A DNA stretch of 64,000 nt from NCBI RefSeq assembly GCF_001552155.1, contig NZ_BCQQ01000002.1:1-64000 (forward strand). The letters run 5' to 3'. The translations under genes were made by a program, and so were the position numbers. Positions 18,378 through 26,754 of the stretch are shown here, piece by piece; the first letter of the stretch is position 1, and each line of letters begins with the position of its first letter. The DNA is from Actinomadura formosensis NBRC 14204 (GTDB lineage Bacteria > Actinomycetota > Actinomycetes > Streptosporangiales > Streptosporangiaceae). Below the pieces are notes generated by a model. The model did not search any database, was not told the DNA's origin, and saw nothing but the letters and a program-made list of their open reading frames with translations.

Positions 18378-20620
18378 ACGAGACGCGCGCCACGGCCCGA
18401 CCCGTGGCAGGCACCCGGCCGCGCAACCCGTTCCCGAAGGTGCCGGAGGTCAGGCTCGGCGGCACCGGCGTCACCGTGCAGGTGGAGACCGGCGCCGTCC
18501 GCGCCGTCCGGCGGCTCGCCCTGGATTTCCTCACCTCCCGGGCCGACGACGGCGGGGACCCGGGCAATTCCGGGCGGGTGGCCGCGATCCTCGGTGAGTA
18601 CGGCACCGGCAAGAGCCATCTGGCGTGGACGCTGATGGACGAGCTGGTCCGCATCGCCGGCACCCGGCCCGTCGTGCTCGTGGCGTCCGGGCAGCCGAGG
18701 GACACCGTCCTGTCGATCCACCGGCGGCTCCTCGCCCCGCCGGGGTCGGGCGCCGACGGCCGGATCCGGCCGCTCGACACCGCGGCCGGGGTGCTGCTGT
18801 TCGGCACTGTCGAGCGGATGGTCGAGGACGTGTACGCGGGGCTGCGGCACGCCGCCGGGGCGGAGCCGGACGTGCCGCCGCCCGCCGCGTCCGACGAACT
18901 GCCGGTCGATGAGATGTGGCGGCTGCACGAGCGGCTGACGGAGATCGCCGAGGGCGACGAGGAACTGGCCACCGTCGTCAGCCTGGTCTGGCACCGGACG
19001 GCCGGGACGGCGGCCTGGCAGTGGCTCCGCGGCGCCGCGTCGCGCTCGGCGGAGGACGCGCGGCTGCTCGCCGACCGCGGCGTCCACTCCCCGCCCGTCG
19101 ACAGCGACGGGCGGGCGCTGCGGGTGCTGCGGGCGCTGGCCCGGCTGTGCGGCTGGAACGGGGGCCGGATGGTCCTCGTCCTGGACGAGCTGCACCAGAT
19201 CGGCTCGCGCGGCGGCGACGGGCCCGCGGAGGTCGCGGCGACGCTGATGGAGCTGGTCGGCTGGGCGGGCGAGACGGGGGCGCTGCTCGCGGTGTGCGGG
19301 CTGCTCGACTTCTGGGAGGCGCTGCCGCAGAGCGTCCACGAGCGGGTGAAGACCAGGATCGTCCCGTCCGGGCTCACCGATCCGCAGATCAAGGAGTACA
19401 TCCGCGCCGCGCTGCACCCGGACGGCGCCGGGGGCGCCGACCTGTACCCCTTCGGCCCCGAAGCCGTGGAGGAGCTGTGGCGGATCACCGAGGGGCATCC
19501 GCGCCGGACCCTCACCCTGTGCCACCACGCCTACGAGCTGACCTCCGGGACGCGGCTCATCGGCCCCCGCCAGGTCCGGGAGGCGAGCCGTTCCCTCTGC
19601 GCGCCCGACAACCCCGACCACGTCCGCGGCAAGTTGGCCGGGCTGTGCGTCGAACTCGGCTACCACGTGCGGCGTTTCCCCCAGTCCAGCCGGTCCCGGT
19701 GGGAGCCGGACCTGCGGGTGGGGTCCCGGCGGGGCGACGGCGAGTGCGCCGTCGTGGTGAGCGGGCCGGTGCTGGAGGACGAGGAGCTGACCGAGCTGCG
19801 CACCCGCGCGTCCGCGCTGATGGGGAACAGCCGGGCGCACCCGCGCAATGTCGTCCTGGTGATGGCGGGGCCACTGGCCGCCACGTTCACCGGGGACGCC
19901 GAGGAGTCGTTCACCCGCGTCCTGCACTGGGACGGCGACACCTTCCGCGACGACCTCGCCGCCACGCTGCGCTCCTGCATCGCGGCCGGTGAGGAGGAGG
20001 CGCTGTACGAGCTGGTCGCCGAGATGCGCCGGGAACTGCGGGAACTCCGCGAGCTGGGGACGTTGCCGAGCGCGGCCGCCGCCGCGCCGGAGCCGGCGGT
20101 GTGGACGGACCCGGACCGGCGGCGGCGCTTCCAGCGGGCGGACCTGCTCTGCCGGCGGGCGCTGGAGGGCATCGCGGCCGCCGACGCCACCACCCGGCGG
20201 TTCTGGCGCGACCGTTTCCAGGTCGAGGGCAAGGGCGTCGCGCTGCCGCGGGCGGCCGCGTCGGGCGAGCGGTACGTGGCGCTGGGCGACATCGGCTCCC
20301 TCTCGGTCCTCAAGGCCCTCGGCGCCCTGGCGCTCCTTGAGGGCGCGGTGGGGGAGTTCGCCGCCCGGGTCCGCGACCTGCTCGCCGACGAGGGCAGGAC
20401 GATGCGCGACCTGCGCGGTGAGCTGAAGGTTCTGCACCGGGGCTTCGACCACACCCTCCGCGACGTGATCAACATGTTCCCCGACGAGTACCAGGACGAG
20501 CGGGACCTCGTCATGCGGGTGCTGGGCGTCAACCGCTCCCTGCTCAACCAGTATCTCGGCGGCCTCGGCGCGACCGTCTACAGCGCCGTCGTCGCCCCCG
20601 ACCCCGAGGACGGCACATGA
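18374..20620 (+). CDS. Large AAA/STAND-type ATPase (third of three tandem NTPases)
   Basis: 748 aa from the ATG overlapping the upstream stop. NPFPKVPEVRL lies near residue 18. Walker A is GEYGTGKSHLAW (near 74), and a strong Walker B is MVLVLDELHQIG (near 265), so ATP hydrolysis is likely. An Arg-rich sensor region precedes TEGHPRRTLTLCHHAYEL, typical of the helical lid of AAA+/STAND ATPases. Residues ~425-500 (ELGYHVRRFP...WEPDLRV...ECAVVVSG) look like a restriction-endonuclease-type core but lack a clear catalytic Lys. The C-terminal 200 residues are helical. It is the main motor-like component of the cluster. The nearest general resemblance is to the ATP-binding proteins of phage-defence islands. 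This is inference. Confidence 0.8.
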   Translation: MNETRATARPVAGTRPRNPFPKVPEVRLGGTGVTVQVETGAVRAVRRLALDFLTSRADDGGDPGNSGRVAAILGEYGTGKSHLAWTLMDELVRIAGTRPVVLVASGQPRDTVLSIHRRLLAPPGSGADGRIRPLDTAAGVLLFGTVERMVEDVYAGLRHAAGAEPDVPPPAASDELPVDEMWRLHERLTEIAEGDEELATVVSLVWHRTAGTAAWQWLRGAASRSAEDARLLADRGVHSPPVDSDGRALRVLRALARLCGWNGGRMVLVLDELHQIGSRGGDGPAEVAATLMELVGWAGETGALLAVCGLLDFWEALPQSVHERVKTRIVPSGLTDPQIKEYIRAALHPDGAGGADLYPFGPEAVEELWRITEGHPRRTLTLCHHAYELTSGTRLIGPRQVREASRSLCAPDNPDHVRGKLAGLCVELGYHVRRFPQSSRSRWEPDLRVGSRRGDGECAVVVSGPVLEDEELTELRTRASALMGNSRAHPRNVVLVMAGPLAATFTGDAEESFTRVLHWDGDTFRDDLAATLRSCIAAGEEEALYELVAEMRRELRELRELGTLPSAAAAAPEPAVWTDPDRRRRFQRADLLCRRALEGIAAADATTRRFWRDRFQVEGKGVALPRAAASGERYVALGDIGSLSVLKALGALALLEGAVGEFAARVRDLLADEGRTMRDLRGELKVLHRGFDHTLRDVINMFPDEYQDERDLVMRVLGVNRSLLNQYLGGLGATVYSAVVAPDPEDGT

Positions 20621-21396
20621 GCTACCGGACGGTCATGGCCGTGGACCTGCAGGGATACGGGTCCAGGCCGCAGAACGTGCAGGCGGTGCTGCAGGCGAAC
20701 CTGGTCGAGTGCCTGCGGGACGCGGCCGGGAACGCCGGGCTGGACGCCGCGGGATGGGAGGACCGGGGCGGGGGCGGCGGGAGGCTCATGGTGCTTCCGC
20801 ACGACGTCCGGGCCGAGGTCCTCGTGGGCCGGTTCGTCCGCGAGCTGAACGCCGAGCTGCGCGGCCGGAACCGGGTGGCGAGCGCGGAGGCCCGGACCCG
20901 GATGCGGCTCGCGATCCATCACGGGCCCGCCGCCCCGGCCGCGGGCGGGTACAGCGGGTCCGCGCCGGTCGTCGTGCGGGGGCTGTGCGGCGCCGATCCG
21001 CTGCGGGCGGCGCTGGACGCGGCGGGCACCGATCTCGGCGTGATCGTGTCCGCGTTCGTCTTCCGCGGGTCGGTCGAGGCGGGCATGACGTCGCTGGACC
21101 CGGCGGACCTGCGCCGGGTGCGGGTGCCCGGCCTGGCCGAGGAGGGGGACGGCTGGGTCTGGTTCCCCGGCGGCCCCGACCCGCACGCCCTCGACTTCCC
21201 CGACGGCCTGGCCGGGCGGCCACCGGCCGGCCCGCCCACCGCCCCGCCGTCCGAGACCCCGCCGTCCGAGACCCCGCCGTCCGAGGGCGCGCCGTCCGAG
21301 GGCGCGCCGTCCGGCTCGGTCCACGCGACGACGATCAACGCCCGCACCTTCGTCGTCCGCGACCAGGTCAACTACAACTTCGGAGGCCGGTCGTGA
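20617..21396 (+). CDS. Degenerate nucleotide-cyclase-homology protein with C-terminal peptide tag
   Basis: 259 aa, ATGA overlap. The N-terminal ~190 residues follow the cyclase-homology plan of the genes at 1741 and 41801. The first Asp is kept (TVMAVDLQGYG), but the second metal site, GDG in the others, is replaced by GGGGGR. Cyclase activity is thus unlikely and a ligand-binding or scaffold role is favoured. A 15-bp tandem repeat encodes a PPSE-type linker. The last residues carry FVVRDQVNYNF, nearly identical to a motif in the next protein. That suggests a shared docking peptide. GTGA overlap leads directly into that gene. Confidence 0.75.
   Translation: MSYRTVMAVDLQGYGSRPQNVQAVLQANLVECLRDAAGNAGLDAAGWEDRGGGGGRLMVLPHDVRAEVLVGRFVRELNAELRGRNRVASAEARTRMRLAIHHGPAAPAAGGYSGSAPVVVRGLCGADPLRAALDAAGTDLGVIVSAFVFRGSVEAGMTSLDPADLRRVRVPGLAEEGDGWVWFPGGPDPHALDFPDGLAGRPPAGPPTAPPSETPPSETPPSEGAPSEGAPSGSVHATTINARTFVVRDQVNYNFGGRS
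21244..21315 (+). repeat. 15-bp in-frame tandem repeat (PPSE-type linker)
   Basis: About 4.8 copies of a 15-bp unit, ccgccgtccgagacc changing to gcgccgtccgagggc, encode PPSET/PPSEG/APSEG pentapeptides. The unit is in frame, so copy-number change would alter linker length without breaking the gene. Confidence 0.8.
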
Positions 21397-23555
21397 GCGA
21401 GCCGGACGGAGCCGACGAGAAGGCGCCCGCCAGGGACCGCGACGGCGGCGCGGACGACGCCCCCGAGCGTCCGGAGGCTCGCGGTGACCGGGAGGAGAAG
21501 GCCGGGGAGGACAGGCCGCCGTCCCGCACCGACGTCCTCACCGAGCAGGGCCGGCGCGGCACGATCCAGGACCGGATCGGCACCGAGCGGGACGCGCTGT
21601 CGGGATACGTGCGGGCCGAGCGCTTCGTCGGCCGCGACCAGCACATCTACAACTTCGCCCCGGCGGGCGGGCGGCGCAGCCGGGTCGTCCGGCTCCGGCC
21701 GCACGACATCGCGGAGGCCGAGCGGGCCTTCGTCGAGCCCGCGGACTTCGCCGACCTGTGCCGCCGCGCCCGGGACCGCCGGGTCGTGATCCTCCAGGCC
21801 GACCGGCACTCCGGCCGGTTCGCGGCGGCGCGGCGCCTGCTGTGGCTCCTCACCGGGGACGCGCCCGAGCGGGCGCTGTTCGGCGTGGACCCCGAGATCG
21901 GGCTGGACGAGCTGACGGGCGATGACCTCACCGAGGGCGCGGGATACGTGTACCGGGACCCGGCGCGGCCCGACGCGATCACCGAGTTCGGCCTCGACAA
22001 GGTCAGCGGGCTGCTGGAGGAGGCCGGCGCCCGGCTGGTGATCACGGTGGACACGGCGCGGGCGCTCACCGGCCCCCGGACGGCGGAGTGCGTGCTGCGG
22101 CTCGGCCGGGTCCGCGACCGCAGGGAGATCGCGCGGAGGCTGCTGGCACTGGAGCTCGGCGAGGAGCGGGCCGGCGTGCTCCTCGCCGAGCCCGGCGTGC
22201 CGGAGCTCATCGACGCGCAGCTCGCCCAGGACGGCCCGCCCCGCCACGCGCGGACGGTGGTACGGGAACTGCTCGGCGCGCACCGGCAGTCGCTTCCGCT
22301 CGCCCGCACCGCCGAGCAGGCGCTGCGGCTGCGCGACGACGAGCAGCGCACCGAGTGGTTCGAAAGCCTGGACAGCCTCTCCCTGCAGTGCATGGCGGTG
22401 TCCACCGCGGTGCTGAACGGGGAGCCGTACGAGACGGTGGCGCTCGCCGCCATGAAGCTGAAGAACGACCTGGAGACCGACAACCCGCGCGCCGACTCGC
22501 TGCGCGGGCTCGACGAGCCGCTGAAGCCGACCAAGCGCGCCTGGCTGAGCAGGCTGGGCGCGCACACCGTCCCCTCCACGGTCCGGCTCAGGTACGGGGC
22601 GACCGCGCCCACGGAGGTGATCCGCTACCTGGACCCCTACGCGCAGGGCAAGGTGCTCGGGTACTTCTGGGCCGAGTTCGACGAGCAGCGTCCCCACCTG
22701 CTGGACTGGCTGCGCTGGTGCGCCGAGCATCCGCTGGAGAGCGTCCGGACCCGGACCGCCGTCGCCACCGGGTTCCTCGCCGCCCGCGGCTTCGACCTGG
22801 TCCGCGCCCTCGTGATCGAGCCGATGGCGCGGTCCCGGGACCCCCGGTACCGGACGGTCGCCGCCGCCGCCCTGCACGCCACCGTGACGCAGCGGCCGGC
22901 CCTGCGGGAACCCATCGAGGACCTGCTGCGCGGCTGGAGCGGGCCGGCCGAACCGGTCCAGTTGCGCGCCACCGCGGCCCGCGCCTGGCGGGTGGCCCAC
23001 GAGGCCGGTGGGGCGTCCGCCGCGCTGGACCGGCTGGAGGAGCACGCCTCCGACGACGCCATCGGCGTCACCGCCGCCGTCTGCGAGTCCGTCACCGAGC
23101 TGTGGGAGACCGAGTGGGACGGCGCGCGGATCCCGGAGCGGCTGCTGGCCTGGGCCGCCGGGAGAGAGGAGGTCCGCGCGACCACCGCGCGGCTCGCGTT
23201 CCTGCTGGCCGCCGCGCAGCTCGTCCGGCGGCTGCCGGGCGACGGCTTCGACTGGCCGGGCCTGCTGCACATCGCCGCGATGGACACCGCCCGGATGCGG
23301 GACATCGCCGCGCTCTGGCGGGACGTGCTCCAGGACACGGTCGTCCAGGACCCCGCCTGGGACGTGCTGGCCGAGTGGGCCCGCACCGCCGACGAGACAC
23401 CGCTCGTGCGGCGTTCGCTGGCGCGCCTCGCCGGGACCGTCGCGACCGACTCCCTGATCGCCGGACGCCTGCGCTACGCGGCCCGCGGCTGGGCCGAGGA
23501 CGAGCACACCCGGAGAAGCTCCGCCGACGTACTGACCGCCCTCAACGGAAGGTGA
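21393..23555 (+). CDS. Large helical-repeat protein with degenerate P-loop and FVxRDQ motif
   Basis: 720 aa from the GTG overlapping the upstream stop. A charged, disordered N-terminus (1-70) contains RFVGRDQHIYNF at residues 77-88, the same motif that ends the preceding protein. Next comes VVILQADRHSGRFAAARR, placed like a P-loop strand but lacking the GK[ST] core, and a later ARLVITVDTA strand placed like Walker B. This looks like a decayed STAND/AAA NTPase. The C-terminal ~400 residues are alpha-helical repeats of HEAT/ARM type (for example AAALHATVTQRPALREPIEDLL). I infer a scaffold or sensor. No enzyme activity is visible and the family was not recognised. Confidence 0.7.
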   Translation: MSEPDGADEKAPARDRDGGADDAPERPEARGDREEKAGEDRPPSRTDVLTEQGRRGTIQDRIGTERDALSGYVRAERFVGRDQHIYNFAPAGGRRSRVVRLRPHDIAEAERAFVEPADFADLCRRARDRRVVILQADRHSGRFAAARRLLWLLTGDAPERALFGVDPEIGLDELTGDDLTEGAGYVYRDPARPDAITEFGLDKVSGLLEEAGARLVITVDTARALTGPRTAECVLRLGRVRDRREIARRLLALELGEERAGVLLAEPGVPELIDAQLAQDGPPRHARTVVRELLGAHRQSLPLARTAEQALRLRDDEQRTEWFESLDSLSLQCMAVSTAVLNGEPYETVALAAMKLKNDLETDNPRADSLRGLDEPLKPTKRAWLSRLGAHTVPSTVRLRYGATAPTEVIRYLDPYAQGKVLGYFWAEFDEQRPHLLDWLRWCAEHPLESVRTRTAVATGFLAARGFDLVRALVIEPMARSRDPRYRTVAAAALHATVTQRPALREPIEDLLRGWSGPAEPVQLRATAARAWRVAHEAGGASAALDRLEEHASDDAIGVTAAVCESVTELWETEWDGARIPERLLAWAAGREEVRATTARLAFLLAAAQLVRRLPGDGFDWPGLLHIAAMDTARMRDIAALWRDVLQDTVVQDPAWDVLAEWARTADETPLVRRSLARLAGTVATDSLIAGRLRYAARGWAEDEHTRRSSADVLTALNGR

Positions 23556-23560
23556 CCTCC

Positions 23561-24727
23561 GTGGCCGAGAACGCCGAAGACGCCGAGAACGGCGAAGACG
23601 CACAGCATGACGCCCCGTCCCCCCGGGGCAGGCGTCCCGAGCGCGTGCCCGTGCAGGCGGCCCCGCCCGCCGGCGGGCCGGATCCGTCGCTGCCCGAGTC
23701 CTTCCCGGCACGTTTCGCCTCGGCGGAGTCCGGGTCGTCCGAGCCGGTCATCATCACCGTGCTGCCCGCCGGGGAGGTGCCGCGGCAGGCGGCGAAACCC
23801 GGGCGGGCCTTCGTCTTCTCCGACCGGGAGGGCGGGCTGGTGCGGCTGTCCGCGCCGCCGCAGCGCGGGATGCTCGGCTTCGGCGGCCCCCGCTACGAGT
23901 GGTGCTTCGAGGTGGACACGACCCTGCGCCGCAACACCTTCGTGGACTCGGTCCCGAGCCGGACGGAGCTGTCCCGGTTCGAGCTGACGGTGCAGGCGGA
24001 GTGGTCGGTGACCGACCCGGCCGCGGTCGTCAGGCGGGGCCTCGGCGACGCCGCCGAGATCGTCCGGGCCCGGCTGCTGGACATCGCCCGGACCGTCGGC
24101 CACCGGTTCCAGATCGAGCAGGTCGCCGAGATGGAGACCGCGCTCGCCGAGCGGTTCCGCGCCGAGCCCCGCACCTACGACGAGGGCATCACCGTCCACC
24201 GCTGCTACGTCAAGGCCATCCCCGACGAGCGGACCCGGCACTTCCAGGAGCGGTTCCAGATCGCCAGGGTCAACCGCCAGCTCACCGACGAGGAGGTCGG
24301 CGCGCTGCGGGTCTCCATCCGGACCAGCTCCGACCTGTTCCTGCGCTACCTGGCGCAGGATCCGAGCCGGGTCGGCACCCTGATCCTCGACATGCGCCGG
24401 CACGAGGAGATCAAAGAGGAACGGATCATCGAGCTCTACCGGCAGGCCATCGAGCAGCGGATCATCCAGCCGGCCGAGGTCAACGAGATGCTCCAGCAGC
24501 TGCGCGGGTCCATGACGGACCTGCTCCAACCGGAGAGCAGGTCGGGCATCCTCGACCAGCCGGCGATCCCGCCGGCCGCGTACGCCACCCCGGCACTGCC
24601 CGGCGAGCCGGTCCGCGACGTGGACGACGGCGACGACGGCGACGACGAGGACGTCATGCCGGAGGACCTGCGCGGGCGCGCCGACACCCCCAAGGTCGAC
24701 TGGAGGCCGATGCCGTGGGATTCCTGA
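23561..24727 (+). CDS. SPFH/band-7-like soluble protein
   Basis: 388 aa from GTG 23561, preceded by GGAAGG with 8-bp spacing. A GTG at 23552 overlapping the upstream stop is an alternative. After an acidic disordered start, residues ~45-240 resemble an SPFH/prohibitin-like fold. They include FELTVQAEWSVTDPAAVVRR followed by a helix and the strand-helix pattern typical of that fold. A long charged helix (LDMRRHEEIKEERIIELYRQ) and an acidic tail with DDGDDGDDED follow. No membrane helix is present, unlike most SPFH proteins, so it would need another way to reach the membrane. It directly precedes the phosphatase-kinase-vWA triad. The fold call is tentative. Confidence 0.6.
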   Translation: MAENAEDAENGEDAQHDAPSPRGRRPERVPVQAAPPAGGPDPSLPESFPARFASAESGSSEPVIITVLPAGEVPRQAAKPGRAFVFSDREGGLVRLSAPPQRGMLGFGGPRYEWCFEVDTTLRRNTFVDSVPSRTELSRFELTVQAEWSVTDPAAVVRRGLGDAAEIVRARLLDIARTVGHRFQIEQVAEMETALAERFRAEPRTYDEGITVHRCYVKAIPDERTRHFQERFQIARVNRQLTDEEVGALRVSIRTSSDLFLRYLAQDPSRVGTLILDMRRHEEIKEERIIELYRQAIEQRIIQPAEVNEMLQQLRGSMTDLLQPESRSGILDQPAIPPAAYATPALPGEPVRDVDDGDDGDDEDVMPEDLRGRADTPKVDWRPMPWDS

Positions 24728-25593
24728 ACCGCCTGCGGCCGGCGCCGCCCGGCCCCGCGCAGATCGACTTCCCGCGTCCGCTCGGCACGGGCGCGCGGCA
24801 GTCCCGGATGCCGTGGCGGCTGCCGGACGAGCCCGCCATCTCCGGGATCGCCGCCGACGCGGTCAGCGTCGGGCCGCTGACCGTCCGGGCCGCCTCGCTC
24901 GTCGGGCCGGGGCATCGCTGCGCCGAGCCCGCCCAGCACCGGCAGGACGCCTACCGGCTCGGCCGCGACCCCCACCGGCGGTACCTGCTGGTCGCCGTCG
25001 CCGACGGGATGTCCGACAGCAGCCGCTCCCACCTCGGCGCGAACGTCGCGGTCACCGCGCTGATCGGCCGGCTCCGCGCCGACCTCGGGCGCGGCGCGGA
25101 ACCGGACGCGCCCGCCCTCTTCCTGGACGCGGCGCGGCAGATGTCGGGCATGGCGGTCCAGCAGAAGGTGACCGAGGACGACGTGCGGGCGGCGGCGCTC
25201 GCGGTGGCGGTCCCCGTGGAGCCCGCCCCCGACGGCAGCCGGGAGGTGTGGCTGGCGTGGATCGCCGACGTGGGCGCGTGGCTCCGCGTGGACGCGGGCT
25301 GGACCCGGCTGGCCGGCGCGGACAAGACGGGGCTCGACCGCGACGTCCTGACCGAGTTCCTGCCGTTCCACCCGGACCGGGCGCGGACGGCGCGGGTCAC
25401 CGTGCAGCGGGGCGCGGTGCTGGCGTTCGCCACCGACGGGATCGGCGACATGCTCGCCGACGGGGCCGCGCCGTGGTTCGCCGAACGCTGGGCCGGGCCG
25501 CCGCACATCGCCTCGTTCGTCACCGACGTCGGCTACGACGCCCGCGGCCGGCTCGACGACCGCACCGCCGTCGTGATCTGGTGCGACCGGTGA
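24715..25593 (+). CDS. PP2C-family serine/threonine phosphatase
   Basis: 292 aa from GTG 24715. TGGAGG precedes it by 8 bp, and it overlaps the previous gene by 13 bp. PP2C motifs are present: VADGMSDSS (D97-G98), AWIADVGAWL in place of the GDS strand, FATDGIGDML (near 239-248), and a C-terminal DDRTAVVIW metal-binding pair near 282. Mn/Mg-dependent phosphoserine/threonine removal is expected. It is the first member of a phosphatase-kinase-vWA triad of the kind described for Ter-type stress systems (TerY-P triad), where PP2C and kinase set the phosphorylation state of partner proteins. It presumably counteracts the kinase that starts at its own stop codon. Confidence 0.85.
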   Translation: MGFLNRLRPAPPGPAQIDFPRPLGTGARQSRMPWRLPDEPAISGIAADAVSVGPLTVRAASLVGPGHRCAEPAQHRQDAYRLGRDPHRRYLLVAVADGMSDSSRSHLGANVAVTALIGRLRADLGRGAEPDAPALFLDAARQMSGMAVQQKVTEDDVRAAALAVAVPVEPAPDGSREVWLAWIADVGAWLRVDAGWTRLAGADKTGLDRDVLTEFLPFHPDRARTARVTVQRGAVLAFATDGIGDMLADGAAPWFAERWAGPPHIASFVTDVGYDARGRLDDRTAVVIWCDR

Positions 25594-26723
25594 GGGCCTG
25601 GTCGGACCGGCCGTTCGGGCCGGTCACCGAGCTGGCGGAGGTCGCCGCGGCCGGGGCGCGGATCGCCGGGGAGAACGGCCAGTCCACGGCGGTGTACGAG
25701 AGCGCGGCCCACCCGGGCTGGCTCGTCAAGCGCTACAAGCCCGGTTCCCCGGAGGAACCGCCCGAGGTGCTGGACCGGCTGATCGGGCTGCCCGCCGCGA
25801 TGACCCCGCACGACCGCGCCCTGGTGGACGAGGCGACCTGCTGGCCGGTCAGCCGCGTCGTGTCGGACGGGACGACGGCAGGGGTCGTGCTGGCGAAGGC
25901 GCCCGCCGAGTTCTCCGTGCGGGTGCACACGCCGTTCGGGCCGCCCGAATCGGTTCCGCTCAGCCTGGACCAGCTCGTCCAGACCGGCCGGGAGTTCTAC
26001 GAGGCCCGCGACATGGCCGTCCCGGACTCGCGGGAGCGGCTGCGCGTGGCGCGGAACGTCCTGCGCGTCGCGGCGCTCCTGGAGCGCCATGGCGTCGTCT
26101 ATGGGGACTGGTCGTACGCGAACCTGTTCTGGGCGCGCGGCACGGGCCGGATCTTCCTCATCGACATGGACAGCTGCGGCCTGTCGTCCCGTCCGTGGGT
26201 CGAGTGCAACTCGTGGGACGACCCGGCGGTGCGTCCGGGCGAGCGCCTCACCGTCCACACCGACCGCTACAAGGTCGCGGTGACGGTGCTGCGCGCCCTC
26301 ACCGGCGTCCGGGGCCGCGATCCGCATCCGGCCCTGGACGCGCTGGACGCCCGGCTGCGCGCCGGCGCGTTCGGGGAAGCCCTGCAATGCTCGCTCGACG
26401 ACCCGCCGGAGCTGCGGCCGAGCTGCGGGGAGCTCTTGGAACTGCTGGAGAGCGACCTGGACGCCCGCCCGGCGGGGACCGAGAGGCCGCCCCCGGCCGC
26501 CCCACCCTCCGTGCCGGCCTCGCCTTCCGTGCCGGCTCCGCCCTCCACGGCCGCCCCGTCGTCCCCGGCCGCCGCGCCGCACATCGAGGACGACCCGTTC
26601 GAGCGGGACCCCGGCGCACCGGGCCGGGCCGGCCTCGAACGGTACGTCATCCCGCTGATCATCGCGTGCCTGGGCGCGCTGGCCCTGCTGCTGGTGAGCG
26701 GCATCGTCTCAGCGTTGCTCTGA
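25590..26723 (+). CDS. Membrane-anchored protein kinase
   Basis: 377 aa, GTG start overlapping the phosphatase stop. Key kinase positions appear intact: ATP-binding Lys in WLVKRYKP (K47), catalytic loop YGDWSYANL (D173 and N178), and metal-binding IDMDSCG (D192). The fold resembles the YegI/TerY-P-associated kinases rather than classical Hanks kinases, since the HRD and DFG spellings differ. A Pro/Ser/Ala-rich linker (about 295-330) leads to a single C-terminal membrane helix (LIIACLGALALLLVSGIV). The kinase domain would face the cytosol. It probably phosphorylates other members of this cluster. Substrates are unknown. Confidence 0.85.
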   Translation: MRAWSDRPFGPVTELAEVAAAGARIAGENGQSTAVYESAAHPGWLVKRYKPGSPEEPPEVLDRLIGLPAAMTPHDRALVDEATCWPVSRVVSDGTTAGVVLAKAPAEFSVRVHTPFGPPESVPLSLDQLVQTGREFYEARDMAVPDSRERLRVARNVLRVAALLERHGVVYGDWSYANLFWARGTGRIFLIDMDSCGLSSRPWVECNSWDDPAVRPGERLTVHTDRYKVAVTVLRALTGVRGRDPHPALDALDARLRAGAFGEALQCSLDDPPELRPSCGELLELLESDLDARPAGTERPPPAAPPSVPASPSVPAPPSTAAPSSPAAAPHIEDDPFERDPGAPGRAGLERYVIPLIIACLGALALLLVSGIVSALL

Positions 26724-26754
26724 CGCGCTCCCGCCCCGACGAATCGAGGACATC

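Noticed and set aside
21244-21315. Tandem repeat considered as a CRISPR-like array
   Set aside because: Units are 15 bp, contiguous, in frame and without spacers; it encodes a linker.
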